A DNA stretch of 64,000 nt from Mycobacterium adipatum (GCF_001644575.1 NZ_CP015596.1:5084001-5148000), one strand, 5' to 3'; positions 1 to 8,589 are shown, numbered from the stretch's first letter. Numbers and translations: made by a program. Notes: generated from the letters alone by a model not told the origin.

Positions 1-609
1 GGCGATATCGGGTCCGAGCACCGGCAGCGCCGAACCGGGGTCGGTCACCACGGTCACGGATGCGACGTAACCCGAGCCCAGATAGGCGCTGACGGTGTCG
101 GCGTGCGAACGCGTCTCGGTACCGCCTTCGACAACCGTGGTGGCCACCGTGCTCATGGCGACGGTCGGCGTGTCGGCGATCGCGGGCGGTGGCACCGCGC
201 GCACGGCAGCCGTGGTGCGTCCGCCGCTCAGCGACCAGACCGCACACCCCTCGGGCACCGACGAGGTGACCCCCGGTCCCGCGACAAGGGCGTACACGAT
301 GCCCCCCGGACCGGACGCCGACCAGCCCCGGACCGGCGCGCCGGCACCAGGATCGGCCAGCACACCGCACTGCACCGGCTCTGCCGTCCAGTTCGGGGTG
401 AGCCCCCAGAACGCCGCCGGCGCAGCGTGATCGGCGAGCGCACCCACCTCGTAGCCGGGCGGCAGGTCGGTCCGCACCCGCGCGACCGCGGCGGGATTGA
501 TGTCCTCGATCGCGCCGGTGGCCGGCGGCGGGGTCGGTGTGGTGGGCCGGGGCGCACCACACCCGGCGACGACGAGCGCAGCGCCCAGACAGATCGCGTA
601 GCCACGCAT
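1..609 (-). CDS. DUF5642-like lipoprotein (3' part beyond window)
   Basis: The gene is open at the left edge, so only the N-terminal 203 codons are present. The start is the ATG at 609-607. The protein begins with a short hydrophobic stretch ending in the lipobox VAGC (Cys about residue 17), followed by a Pro/Thr-rich linker, so it is predicted to be a lipid-anchored envelope protein. The rest looks like a mycobacterial DUF5642-type domain: it has a PPGYEVG segment, paired cysteines (PVQCGVL and PEGCAVW), and alternating strand-forming stretches. The function is unknown. It points away from the neighbouring lipoprotein gene at 741, and the 131-bp gap between them must hold both promoters. The family assignment is from memory; the lipoprotein call is firm. 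Confidence 0.75.
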   Translation of the reverse strand, partial: MRGYAICLGAALVVAGCGAPRPTTPTPPPATGAIEDINPAAVARVRTDLPPGYEVGALADHAAPAAFWGLTPNWTAEPVQCGVLADPGAGAPVRGWSASGPGGIVYALVAGPGVTSSVPEGCAVWSLSGGRTTAAVRAVPPPAIADTPTVAMSTVATTVVEGGTETRSHADTVSAYLGSGYVASVTVVTDPGSALPVLGPDIA

Positions 610-740
610 GAAGCTGTGGTATCACATCGACACCCGCGTACGGCCGTTCTCCGATATTGACGCGCTCGCCCGCGTGGCCTGACCGCGCCAGGTAACGTCC
701 CGCACAAGATCGCCCTCGGGTGCCCACGACAGGAGACGCA

Positions 741-1451
741 ATGAAGAAACAGACGACCGTCCGCGGTATGGCAGCGGCGGCCGCAGTTCTCAGCTTGGCC
801 CTGGCCGGCTGCGGATCGGACGGCAAGAGCGAGTCCACCAGCAGCGCCGAGGAGAGCACCAGCACCACCTCCGCGGAGGCCACCGAGACCAGTGCCGCGA
901 CGTCCAGCGCGGCGGCCGCACCCGCCGGCGAGAACTACACCATTGCCGAGTACATCAAGGACAACGGCATCACCGAGGCCCAGATCAGGCGCGGCGCGGA
1001 CGGGGCGCCCACCGTGAATCTGCCGACGCCGCCGGGATGGATCGATGCCGGGCCGGGCACCCCGGACTGGGCCTACAGCCAGATCGTGTACACCGATCCG
1101 TCGATGCCGCCGCCGCCGCCCACCATCACCGCGATCATGTCGAAGCTGACCGGCGATGTCGACGGGGCGAAGGTCCTGGAGTTCGCCGCGGGCGAGCTCA
1201 AGAACCTGCCCGAGTTCGACGGGCCCGCCGAGGGCCAACCCGGCAAGCTCGGAGGGTTCGACGCCGTCCAGGTCGGTGGCACCTACGTCAAGGACGGCAA
1301 GAATCTGCTCGTGGCGCAGAAGACGACGGTCATCCCCGCCGATGACGGCGTGTTCGTCCTGCAGATCAACGCCGAGGGCACCGAAGAGCAGATGGGCCCG
1401 CTGATGGACGCCACGTCGGCCATCGACGAGGAAACGACCATCACCCCCTGA
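741..1451 (+). CDS. lpqN: LpqN-family lipoprotein
   Basis: The ATG at 741 follows an AGGAG ribosome site (730-734). The 236-aa product has a signal peptide ending in LALAGC (lipobox), then a Ser/Thr/Glu-rich linker of about 45 residues. The soluble domain opens with NYTIAEYIKDNGI and ends with IDEETTITP, which closely matches the ends of M. tuberculosis LpqN as I remember it. LpqN/LpqT proteins are secreted or membrane-anchored, with a fold related to PsbP/Mog1; M. tuberculosis LpqN has been linked to host interaction and to transport of mycolate-type lipids. The gene is monocistronic and converges on the CDF transporter gene. Family assignment is strong; the exact paralogue (LpqN rather than LpqT) is less certain. 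Confidence 0.85.
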   Translation: MKKQTTVRGMAAAAAVLSLALAGCGSDGKSESTSSAEESTSTTSAEATETSAATSSAAAAPAGENYTIAEYIKDNGITEAQIRRGADGAPTVNLPTPPGWIDAGPGTPDWAYSQIVYTDPSMPPPPPTITAIMSKLTGDVDGAKVLEFAAGELKNLPEFDGPAEGQPGKLGGFDAVQVGGTYVKDGKNLLVAQKTTVIPADDGVFVLQINAEGTEEQMGPLMDATSAIDEETTITP

Positions 1452-1484
1452 GCGCGGCTGCCGGGCGACCGGCCGGTGGACAGT

Positions 1485-2468
1485 TCACAGGCTGGGTACC
1501 GCGTGAATGGGCAGATCGCTGAAAACCAATGTGAGTCGCAGAGGTCCGATCCGATCGCGGAGCTCGGCGTAGGTATGCGCGCGTAGGTTGTCCTGCTCCG
1601 CGACGGACATCACGCCGCCGTAGGAGACCCGCAGATCGATCTCGGCGGTCTTGCCTCGGCTGATCGCCAGTGCGTCGACAAGGACGAGGTGGTGGTCGAG
1701 TTCGTCGGCGTGCTCGGCATTCACGGCGGCGATGGCGTTCTCGACGGCGGCGTCGAGAGCCGGGTCGGCACGCTGCCCGGACAGCCGTGCGAACTCGCGG
1801 CGGATCTGGCGGATGGGCTCACCGACGAGTAGCAGACAGAGGACGATCACGATGATGCTGTCAGCGATGTCCTTGATATCGAAGTCCGGCGAGGTGATGA
1901 CGGTGCCGTCCGGGATCACAATCACCAGAACCAGCGACGCGCAGATCCCGCCACTGATGATGGCTTCCATTTTTGCCGCGGTGGCTTCGACCCGCAGGAG
2001 AGCTGACGCCCCACCGACCGAACGATTGTTGCGTTCGTGATTCCACTTGAGGGCCAGGCAGACCAGCACACATACCGCGGTGTACACGGCAGCCAAGCCG
2101 AACTCCGGTTCGGTGCCCACTCCGGTGAGGAGGTAGTCCACCACCTTGATCCCGTTGATCACCAGACCGACGAGCACCACTCCGAGGATCATCAGCGAAC
2201 GAAACAGGGCGTACAGGTTCTCCAAAGCCAGGCGGCCGTACGGGTTGTCGGCGTCGGCGGGCTGCGACGCAGTCACCGCCAGGCGTGCCGCAATGAAGGC
2301 TGCTGCCGCATTGATCAGCGAGATCACGCCATCGAGCTGAGTAGCCGACACCCGCGTTATCGCGTAGATGGCGAACCCGAGTACTGCCAGGCCGAGCATG
2401 GTGAACATGTAGGCCCGTAGGCTGCGACGCTCGGCTACCAGCACCATCGACTCCGTCGGCACCGCCAT
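1485..2468 (-). CDS. cation diffusion facilitator (CDF) family transporter
   Basis: The 327-aa membrane protein has about six hydrophobic helices in residues 18-215 and a cytosolic C-terminal domain (about 220-327). The order matches CDF metal-cation/proton antiporters. Helix 2 contains QLDGVISLINAAAAF and the next loop NPYGRLALENLYAL. Helix 5 has SPDFDIKDIADSIIVIVL, where the paired Asp residues sit where CDF proteins bind metal. The usual HxxxD of helices II and V is not obvious, so the substrate is open. The ATG start is preceded by AGGAGG (2474-2479). It is convergent with lpqN and monocistronic. Confidence 0.78.
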   Translation of the reverse strand: MAVPTESMVLVAERRSLRAYMFTMLGLAVLGFAIYAITRVSATQLDGVISLINAAAAFIAARLAVTASQPADADNPYGRLALENLYALFRSLMILGVVLVGLVINGIKVVDYLLTGVGTEPEFGLAAVYTAVCVLVCLALKWNHERNNRSVGGASALLRVEATAAKMEAIISGGICASLVLVIVIPDGTVITSPDFDIKDIADSIIVIVLCLLLVGEPIRQIRREFARLSGQRADPALDAAVENAIAAVNAEHADELDHHLVLVDALAISRGKTAEIDLRVSYGGVMSVAEQDNLRAHTYAELRDRIGPLRLTLVFSDLPIHAVPSL

Positions 2469-2604
2469 GGGTCCTCCTGTTGACGAGCATTTCCGGAAGT
2501 CAGGCGCAGGGGATAATTGCCGTGACCGTTAATTTAACCGGCCGGGACGGCAATCGCGGCTCGGACCCGGCCGTGTCGGTGACGTGCCCGCGCCGTATCA
2601 CCCC

Positions 2605-3423
2605 CTAGGCGCGCGATATCGCCGACGCGGCGGCGATCTGCTCGGCGGTCGGCCGCACCCCGGTGTAGCGCTCGAACTGTTCGGCCGCCTGCCGGGCGAT
2701 GACCTCCGCGCCGGTAATCACCGTCGTGCCCGCGGCGCGCGCGGCGGTGATCAGTGGCGTCTCCGACGGCAGCGCCACCACATCGAAAACCGTTGCGGCC
2801 GCAGCGATCACGTCGTCGTCGAAGGCCTGCTGGTTTTCCCCGGCGGCGCCGGCCATCCCGATCGGTGTGACGTTGACGACGATCGGGGCGCGCAGCGACC
2901 CGACCTCCGGCGCGTACCGGTAGCCCACCCGCTGCGCCAGCGCACGCCCGGCATCGCCGTTGCGCGCCACGATGACGCCGCTGCCGAAGCCGGCGCCGGT
3001 GAAGGCCGCCGCCACGGCGTTGGCCATGCCGCCGCTGCCCCGGATGATGACGGCATCGTCGGTGTTGAGCCCGTGCTCGGCGATCAGGCTTTGCACCGCA
3101 AGGTAATCGGTGTTGCAGGCCCGCAGATACCCGTCGTCGTTGACGATGGTGTTGACCGATTCGATGACCTGCGCCGAGGGTTCGATCTCGTCGACCAGCG
3201 CCATGACCGCGGATTTGAACGGCATGGACACCGAGCAGCCGCGGATGCCCAGCGCCCGGACCCCGCCGATGGCGGCGGCGATATCGGTGGTGGTGAAGGC
3301 CTTGTAGAGGAAATCGAGGCCGAGTTCGTCATACAAATAGTTGTGAAACCGGGTGCCGATATTGCTGGGCCGCGAGGCCAGCGAGATGCACAGCGTGGTG
3401 TCCTTGGACAGCGGCGGTCTCAC
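2605..3423 (-). CDS. shikimate dehydrogenase-like oxidoreductase (AroE fold)
   Basis: The 272-aa protein has the two-domain AroE layout. The N-terminal half carries SVSMPFKSAV (catalytic Lys of the MPxK motif), ESVNTIV, and ACNTDY (catalytic Asp). The C-terminal half carries the dinucleotide loop GSGGMANA. The AroE substrate loop near the N-terminus is altered: SLASRPSNIGTRFHNYLY replaces the usual SxSP…H segment, so it may act on a shikimate/quinate-like compound other than shikimate. The GTG start at 3423 overlaps the stop of the upstream pat gene by 4 bp (GTGA), implying translational coupling. Members of this clade are commonly annotated shikimate 5-dehydrogenase in mycobacteria; a main biosynthetic AroE is expected elsewhere. 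Confidence 0.75.
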   Translation of the reverse strand: MRPPLSKDTTLCISLASRPSNIGTRFHNYLYDELGLDFLYKAFTTTDIAAAIGGVRALGIRGCSVSMPFKSAVMALVDEIEPSAQVIESVNTIVNDDGYLRACNTDYLAVQSLIAEHGLNTDDAVIIRGSGGMANAVAAAFTGAGFGSGVIVARNGDAGRALAQRVGYRYAPEVGSLRAPIVVNVTPIGMAGAAGENQQAFDDDVIAAAATVFDVVALPSETPLITAARAAGTTVITGAEVIARQAAEQFERYTGVRPTAEQIAAASAISRA

Positions 3424-4421
3424 CAGCTCACCGATCGCATGGTGCGGCGCGCCATCTCGGCGATCTCCTGGTAGATCTCCGGACGCAGCGACAGCGACTC
3501 GGCCGCGGGCACGTCCACCTCGGTGATGACCACATTGAGATCATCGCGCACCCAGTGCGCGCCGGCACGGTCCATGATGGCCCGCATGGCGTAGTTGTCC
3601 GAGAGCACCCGTGCGGTGAACCGGGTGACGCCGCCCACGTGGGCGGCGACCGCCAACGCATCCATCAGAAAGGTGCCGATGCCGTGGCCCTGGTAGATGT
3701 CGGCCACGATGAACGCCACCTCGGCGGTGCCGGCCCCGTGGCCCTCCCGCACGAATCGGGCGTCGGCCACCACGGGCCCGTCCGCGCCGGCGGTCATCAC
3801 CCAGACGAAGTGGTCGACGTAGTCGACCTCGAACAGGTAGGCCATCAGCGCCGGGGTGGGCACGCGGGTGCTCTGGAACCGCCGGTAGAGCGTCTCCGAG
3901 GAGAACTCGATGGGCCCGCTCACGGTGCGCACGTTGTCACCGGGCAGCACCGGGCGCAGGTGCAGCACCAGATGATCGCGCAACGCGATCTCGATCGGGG
4001 TGATGTAGGCGGCCAGCCGCTGCCGGGCGGTGCGCACCATACGGTTCATCGCCTCGGGGAGTTCCAGCAGCGCAGCGAAGGCCTCCCGGTTGCCGGCCCA
4101 GCCCTTCAGTTCGGTGGTCGCCACCACGGTGGCGTTGCGCGGCTTGTCACGCAGCAGGGCGATCTCGCCGACGACGACACCGGGCCCGAGGTCCGAGACG
4201 GTCACCGAGCCGTCGTCGCCGACGTGCGTCACCTGGGCCTGCCCGGAGCCGATGAGCAGGAAGGTCAGCGCCGTTTCCCCCTGCCGCATCAGCACCTGCC
4301 CGGGCTCGGCGACCAGCGGTTGCAGCTGGGCGGCCAACGGCCGCAGGGTCTGCGCGGGACAACCGCCGAAAAACTCCAGCGCGGCCAGTTCGTCGGCACG
4401 GACAGCGGTCACTCCGGACAC
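3420..4421 (-). CDS. pat: cAMP-dependent protein lysine acetyltransferase
   Basis: The 333-aa protein fuses a cyclic-nucleotide-binding domain (about 10-145) to a GNAT acetyltransferase (about 150-320), the layout and length of mycobacterial Pat (Rv0998; MSMEG_5458 in M. smegmatis, from memory). The phosphate-binding cassette GEIALLRDKPRNATV is intact, with the Glu and Arg that bind cAMP. The GNAT part has AEVAFIVADIYQGHGIGTFL, containing the acetyl-CoA loop QGHGIG and the acidic residue used for catalysis. In M. tuberculosis and M. smegmatis Pat acetylates acyl-CoA synthetases and other lysines when cAMP is bound, linking cAMP to carbon metabolism. Here it is translationally coupled to the AroE-like gene. 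The upstream 131-bp gap is shared with a divergent TetR gene. Confidence 0.9.
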   Translation of the reverse strand: MSGVTAVRADELAALEFFGGCPAQTLRPLAAQLQPLVAEPGQVLMRQGETALTFLLIGSGQAQVTHVGDDGSVTVSDLGPGVVVGEIALLRDKPRNATVVATTELKGWAGNREAFAALLELPEAMNRMVRTARQRLAAYITPIEIALRDHLVLHLRPVLPGDNVRTVSGPIEFSSETLYRRFQSTRVPTPALMAYLFEVDYVDHFVWVMTAGADGPVVADARFVREGHGAGTAEVAFIVADIYQGHGIGTFLMDALAVAAHVGGVTRFTARVLSDNYAMRAIMDRAGAHWVRDDLNVVITEVDVPAAESLSLRPEIYQEIAEMARRTMRSVSW

Positions 4422-4552
4422 CTCACGAGGCTACGGCGGCACCGACGGGGTCGGCAACAACAGCCGTCAACTCATTTGCTATGAGCGCGCACAAACCAGC
4501 AGTTCGGGACGGTTTCTACGCATGAGTCAGATAACTGTGGCAAACTCCGCGT

Positions 4553-5200
4553 ATGACACAAGCGCTGCGCCGTACTCGCGGCCGTCCCCGAGCAGCTAAT
4601 GGTGCCGAAACCCGTGAGCGGATCATCCATGCGGCCCGGCAGGTTTTCAGCGAACTTGGCTATGACGCGTCCACCTTCCAGGCGATCGCCGAGCGCGCCA
4701 ATCTGACCCGCCCGGCGATCAACCACTACTTCGCCAACAAGAAGGATCTGTACGGACAGGTACTGGCGAGCACCAACTCCGCGCTGTTCGACGCCGGCGT
4801 GCAGGCCGCGGACGGCGAGTCGACGCTGGCCGGCAAGTTGTCGGCATTCATGACCGGGATGATGGCCGCGCACCGCGAGTTCGACTCGGCGGCGGCCTTC
4901 CTGGTCACCTCGATGCTGGAGGCCTACCGGCACCCCGAGCTCAAGAATGACGATTACGCGCCGCGCGATGATGTCCGCGCGTTCTTGAGCAGTGCCGTCA
5001 GCGACGCCGCCGAGAGCGGCCAGCTGGCCGAGGACGCCGACGCCGCCGCCCTGGTGGAAATGTTGCTGGTGTTGATGTTCGGGATGGGCTTCTACGCCGG
5101 GTTCGTGGGGACCGACACCGAGGTGGCCGCGGTCATGGACAAGTTGCAGAAGTTGTTGTCCAACCACCTGTGGACGTTGCGGGAGCCCGCCGCGAGCTGA
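4553..5200 (+). CDS. TetR family transcriptional regulator
   Basis: The 215-aa regulator has an N-terminal helix-turn-helix with RERIIHAARQVFSELGYD, TFQAIAERANLTRPAINHYF and NKKDLYGQVL, the classic TetR DNA-binding signature (residues about 18-65). The C-terminal ligand domain is helical and lacks a recognisable ligand motif. It is divergent from pat and followed by a strong Rho-independent terminator (5221-5261), so it is a single-gene unit. The target is not evident. The gene starts at the ATG at 4553. Confidence 0.85.
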   Translation: MTQALRRTRGRPRAANGAETRERIIHAARQVFSELGYDASTFQAIAERANLTRPAINHYFANKKDLYGQVLASTNSALFDAGVQAADGESTLAGKLSAFMTGMMAAHREFDSAAAFLVTSMLEAYRHPELKNDDYAPRDDVRAFLSSAVSDAAESGQLAEDADAAALVEMLLVLMFGMGFYAGFVGTDTEVAAVMDKLQKLLSNHLWTLREPAAS

Positions 5201-5220
5201 CGGCTTGCCGGCTTCCCGTT

Positions 5221-5261
5221 CGGATGCGACGCTTCCCCGAAGCGTCGCATTCGGCATTTTT
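5221..5261 (+). terminator. Rho-independent terminator after TetR gene
   Basis: Perfect 12-bp inverted repeat (5224-5235 / 5239-5250) with a CCC loop; G-U and G-C pairs extend it to about 15 bp (5221-5253). A TTTTT run follows at 5257-5261. It lies 20 bp after the TetR stop and separates it from the next gene. Confidence 0.85.
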
Positions 5262-5339
5262 GGGATCGTCGTGCAATCTTTGGAGAACGCCATTACCGGT
5301 CGTGGACGCGACCGGCAGCGACGAGAGGATCCGCCGACG

Positions 5340-5924
5340 ATGACCCGCGTTGACCCGCTGCACCCCAAACAGTGGCCGCCACAGATGCGCGACGCCTTGA
5401 CGGCCATGAATCCCCCGGTCCGCCGGCACCCCCCGTTGCCGACCGAGGGGCGACCGAAGGGGATCAACGTGTTGGGGGCGCTGGCCTACCACCCGGAGCT
5501 GGCCAAGGCGTTCTTCACGTTCAACGGCCACCTGCTCTCGGCGACGTCGCTGACGCCACGGCAGCGCGAGCTGCTCATCCTGCGCACCGCGGTGCTGCGC
5601 CAGTCCGAGTACGAATGGGCTCAGCACGTGGTGATCGCCGGCGACGTCGGCATCTCCCGCGCCGAGGTGGCCCAGATCGCCTGGGGGCCGGATTCCACGC
5701 TGTGGTCCGACGCCGATGCCGCGCTGCTGCGCACCGCCGACGAACTGGTCACCCAGGGGGTCATCGGTGACGCCACCTGGGCCACCCTGAATGCACACCT
5801 GAGCACACCACAGATCCTGGACGCCATCTTCACCGTCGGTGCCTACGAGACGCTGGGCTGGATGTTGCGTTCCTTCGGTGTCGCACTCGACGACGATGTG
5901 CGGGCACACCTGAGCGGCAGTTGA
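5340..5924 (+). CDS. carboxymuconolactone decarboxylase-family protein
   Basis: The 194-aa all-alpha protein is of the AhpD/CMD superfamily. The core motif LTPRQRELLILRTAVLRQSEYEWAQH (residues about 70-95, split here for reading) has the Glu…His pattern of the family but no CxxC, so it is not an AhpD-type peroxidase. Such proteins are decarboxylase- or isomerase-like, and the substrate cannot be told. The start is ATG 5340; an upstream open frame reaches further but the GAGAGGA ribosome site (5324-5330) supports this ATG. Codon use is ordinary. It stands alone between a TetR gene and a small unknown gene. Confidence 0.75.
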   Translation: MTRVDPLHPKQWPPQMRDALTAMNPPVRRHPPLPTEGRPKGINVLGALAYHPELAKAFFTFNGHLLSATSLTPRQRELLILRTAVLRQSEYEWAQHVVIAGDVGISRAEVAQIAWGPDSTLWSDADAALLRTADELVTQGVIGDATWATLNAHLSTPQILDAIFTVGAYETLGWMLRSFGVALDDDVRAHLSGS

Positions 5925-6051
5925 GGACCGCGGCCGCACGGGTGTGACCCGGCTCTCATGCCGCGGGCGGGTTCGCCTCCTACCACGGTCGCACATCAAG
6001 ATCGACCCCGGGCACGATGCCGGGTGGGCGCCGTATTCGTAGCGTCGAATC

Positions 6052-6252
6052 ATGACACAAGCCCATCCCCTGACGGGGTCGCCGGCGGCGGCGATACCTC
6101 TGCCGCACATCAGTTTTCGACAGTGGGGAGACCGAGTCGCAGCTTTCCTTGCTGCGGCGCGGCCGACCCGCAAGAAGCCGCGCCACCGGGCGGTCCAGCG
6201 GGAGGCATTCATCGAAGACGCCGCGATGGCCCGCGAGATGTTCCGGCTCTAG
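6052..6252 (+). CDS. small hypothetical protein (66 aa)
   Basis: The ATG-started 66-aa frame encodes a protein with a central RQWGDRVAAFLAAARPTRKKPRHR segment (split across residues about 23-46) and an acidic/amphipathic C-terminus (REAFIEDAAMAREMF). I do not recognise a family. There is no signal peptide and no membrane segment. Its stop codon overlaps that of the convergent DUF4239 gene by 3 bp (CTAG shared), which fits a real gene packed against its neighbour. No clear ribosome site precedes the ATG, so leaderless translation is possible. Confidence 0.5.
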   Translation: MTQAHPLTGSPAAAIPLPHISFRQWGDRVAAFLAAARPTRKKPRHRAVQREAFIEDAAMAREMFRL

Positions 6253-7040
6253 CCGCCGGGCCGCGCCAGTACCGCCACGAATTCCCGCAGCGGGTCGGCG
6301 GAGGTGGCCACGTCACCGACGAAGGGGTGCGCCAGCTGCAACACCAGGAAGAGGTTGGTGGCCACCAGCACGCCGACGATCGCCACCATCGGGTAGTGCA
6401 TCGACGGTTTCTCGACGCCGTAGATGATGGCGGTACCCAGCACCATGGCGCTGGTCAGGAAGATGACCGCCCACAGCGGCCACGGGATCCCGTCATCACC
6501 GCGGGCCTGCAGCACCCGGACGGTGCGCGCCTGGCTCACCTTGTCGAGATTTCCGAAAGACGTTGCCAGGAAGGTCTTCTGAGTGTCATTGACCGGCCGG
6601 ATCTGCTCGTAGGCCCGGTACACGTCGGCCAGCGCCGCATCGGCATCCGCCGTCGAGTGACCGCCCACGATCGGCCACTCCGCCAGCGACGCCTGCCCAT
6701 AGGCCAGCAGCCGGTCGCGCACACGTTGGCCGTCGGCCTCGTCGAAGACCACCGAATCCCTGGCCAACTGCACCGCCGCGGCACCTTCGGCCCGGATGTT
6801 GCCGTCCGCGGTGTTGATGTGGCCCCACATCGCCGAGACGACGAACCCGATGAAGAAGGCATACACGAAGCCGATCACGCCGTAGGTGAATCGGGTGACG
6901 TCGTTGTGGTCCTCCCCCGCCAGGTGCGGGTATCTGCGGCGCACCACACGTTGCAGCAGCACCGCGCCGCCGGCAATCAGGACGATCAGCGCAACGAGCA
7001 GCACCCCCGCCGGGATGTGGCCGACCAGCCAAGCACTCAT
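6249..7040 (-). CDS. DUF4239-type membrane protein
   Basis: From the ATG at 7040 the product is 263 aa. It has two N-terminal helices (about 5-30 and 50-75), a soluble middle domain, and two C-terminal helices (about 195-245), the layout of bacterial DUF4239 (bestrophin-like) proteins. Conserved features include FTYGVIGFVYAFFIGFVV and VMLG-like VLGTAIIYGVEKPS. The biochemical role is unknown; a channel-like role is only inferred from the fold family. A longer frame starts at an ATG at 7121, but that codon lies in a TetR-type operator, so 7040 is preferred. It is divergent from the TetR gene at 7157 and may share its control. Confidence 0.7.
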   Translation of the reverse strand: MSAWLVGHIPAGVLLVALIVLIAGGAVLLQRVVRRRYPHLAGEDHNDVTRFTYGVIGFVYAFFIGFVVSAMWGHINTADGNIRAEGAAAVQLARDSVVFDEADGQRVRDRLLAYGQASLAEWPIVGGHSTADADAALADVYRAYEQIRPVNDTQKTFLATSFGNLDKVSQARTVRVLQARGDDGIPWPLWAVIFLTSAMVLGTAIIYGVEKPSMHYPMVAIVGVLVATNLFLVLQLAHPFVGDVATSADPLREFVAVLARPGG

Positions 7041-7108
7041 CGCCTGACTGTAGAGCGCAGCGGGGACACCACCGCGCACGCCGCGGCGCGAGGCTGATCC
7101 AATTTCAC

Positions 7109-7133
7109 TGACGGTCGTCATTGACGATCGTCA
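7109..7133. promoter_or_regulatory. paired TetR-type operator
   Basis: Two 12-bp sites lie one base apart: 7109-7120 (TGACGGTCGTCA, one mismatch from symmetric) and 7122-7133 (TGACGATCGTCA, a perfect palindrome). They sit 24 bp before the TetR start codon and between it and the divergent DUF4239 gene, where an autorepressor would bind. Confidence 0.7.
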
Positions 7134-7156
7134 GTCATCCCTCTACGGTGAGTGCC

Positions 7157-7768
7157 ATGGCAGCCAATGCCCTCTCCGACGCCCCGCCGACAGCGCGAGA
7201 AATCCGTCGGCGCGAAACGCGGGCCCGACTGTTCGAGGCGGCCGTGGCCGAGATCGGGCGATCCGGATTGAACGGTGCCGACGTCAGCGCCATCGCCAGC
7301 GCCGCCGGCGTCGTACGCGGGACGTTCTACTTCCACTTTCCGACCAAAGAGCATGTCCTGGTCGAACTCGAACGCAACGAAGAGGTCCGCATCGTCGCCG
7401 CACTCGGCGACCCCGCCACCACGTCGCTGGAGTCGATGCTGGCCGATCTGGTGCGCGAGACGCTCACCTCCGAACGCCGCCTGGGACCCGTCGTGTTCCG
7501 GGACATGCTCGGCCTGCACTTTTCGTCGACCCGCCCCGCCGAGGACGAACTGGCCGAACACCCGCTGGCCGAGTTCGTGGTCACCGCAGTCTCCGCCGCC
7601 CAGGCATCCGGTCAGGTCGCACCCGATGTCGACCCGGCGGAGATCGCGCTGTTCTTCTTGACCGGGCTCTTCGCGCTGCTGGCCACCGGCGCCCACGACT
7701 CACACCACGCCGACGCGCTGTTGCGCCGGTACGCCACGACCATCGTCAAAGGAGTGCAAACACGATGA
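7157..7768 (+). CDS. TetR family regulator of the adjacent ferritin-like gene
   Basis: The 203-aa regulator begins at ATG 7157 (an upstream ATG at 7121 lies inside the operator). The N-terminal HTH reads TREIRRRETRARLFEAAVAE… then VSAIASAAGVVRGTFYFHFPTKEHVLVELE, the TetR signature with the YFHF recognition turn. The C-terminal domain is helical. It overlaps the following ferritin-like gene by 4 bp (ATGA), so both are one transcript, and the double palindrome just upstream suggests autoregulation. The inducer is unknown. Confidence 0.85.
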   Translation: MAANALSDAPPTAREIRRRETRARLFEAAVAEIGRSGLNGADVSAIASAAGVVRGTFYFHFPTKEHVLVELERNEEVRIVAALGDPATTSLESMLADLVRETLTSERRLGPVVFRDMLGLHFSSTRPAEDELAEHPLAEFVVTAVSAAQASGQVAPDVDPAEIALFFLTGLFALLATGAHDSHHADALLRRYATTIVKGVQTR

Positions 7769-8589
7769 ACGACAACGGAATCGAAGGCTACCGCGAGTTC
7801 CTGCTGCGACGCGACGGCGAGGCCGACCTGCTCAACCGCAGGCTGGCCAATCGCGAGGACTTCTTCGCCGAGCTGCAAGCCAACCCGGTGCGGTCCGCTC
7901 GTCCTGCCGATCGGGATCAGTTCCTGCGCAATCTGCGTCACCGACGCCCCGAACCCGGGCTGGATCCCAAGATGCTGTTCCTGTTGGCGACCGCAAAGCT
8001 CAACCAGGCCGAGCGGTTCGGGGTCGGACTCGGGGAAACCTACGGCCGCAACAGCGCTGCCGACCTCCCGCCGGAGCGGGTCTATCTGGAGCTGGAGGAG
8101 CACTACCACACGCGGCTGCTGGCCTACGTGCTCGACATCTTCGACCTGACCTTCGAAGTGGTGCCGCCGCCAGTTGTGCTGCGGCAGTTCGTCAAGGCCG
8201 GAGTGTTCATGCCCGAGCGACTCGGATTCCTGTTCGTCGGTGCGGCGGAGATGGCCGGCTGCGTGATGTTCGACGAACTGCGGCGCACGGGCATCGAACT
8301 GTTCGCCGACGAGCCCGACGTCAGCGAGCGCATCGAGCGGCTCTACGCCGAGATCCTGATCGATGAGATCGGCCACGTCGGTTACTGCGCGTCGCGCTGC
8401 ACGCGGGCCGAGCGGGCCGTGATGCGCCGCCTCTACCCTCTGATCGTCCGGTTCTTTGCCTACCAGACCGCCGAGATCGGTCTGCTGGTCGATCCGGCGC
8501 GGCTGCGTGCCCGGTTGGCTCGCCCGTTCGATGTCGCGGAGCTCACCGCCGGACTGCGCAACGAGACCTACCTCGTCGCGCACCCCTGA
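7765..8589 (+). CDS. ferritin-like diiron carboxylate protein of unknown function
   Basis: The 274-aa mostly helical protein carries two ExxH motifs spaced as in ferritin-like diiron enzymes: E112-H-Y-H115 and E201-I-G-H204. Acidic residues E83 (QAERF) and E162 (AAEMAG) sit on the intervening helices. This gives the full (E, ExxH)x2 ligand set of diiron oxygenases/oxidases. I do not recognise a characterised family. It has no signal peptide or membrane helix, so it is cytosolic. It is translationally coupled to the upstream TetR gene, suggesting an inducible oxidase, oxygenase or hydroxylase, but the substrate is unknown. The stop abuts the stop of the convergent DUF202 gene. Confidence 0.65.
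   Translation: MNDNGIEGYREFLLRRDGEADLLNRRLANREDFFAELQANPVRSARPADRDQFLRNLRHRRPEPGLDPKMLFLLATAKLNQAERFGVGLGETYGRNSAADLPPERVYLELEEHYHTRLLAYVLDIFDLTFEVVPPPVVLRQFVKAGVFMPERLGFLFVGAAEMAGCVMFDELRRTGIELFADEPDVSERIERLYAEILIDEIGHVGYCASRCTRAERAVMRRLYPLIVRFFAYQTAEIGLLVDPARLRARLARPFDVAELTAGLRNETYLVAHP

Noticed and set aside
4471..4485. Operator between pat and the TetR gene (CTCAT…ATGAG)
   Set aside because: Only 5-bp arms; too weak to list among so many GC-rich chance repeats.
7041..7121. Longer N-terminus for the DUF4239 protein starting at 7121
   Set aside because: That ATG overlaps the TetR-type operator and the added residues are not hydrophobic or family-like; ATG 7040 begins directly before the first membrane helix.
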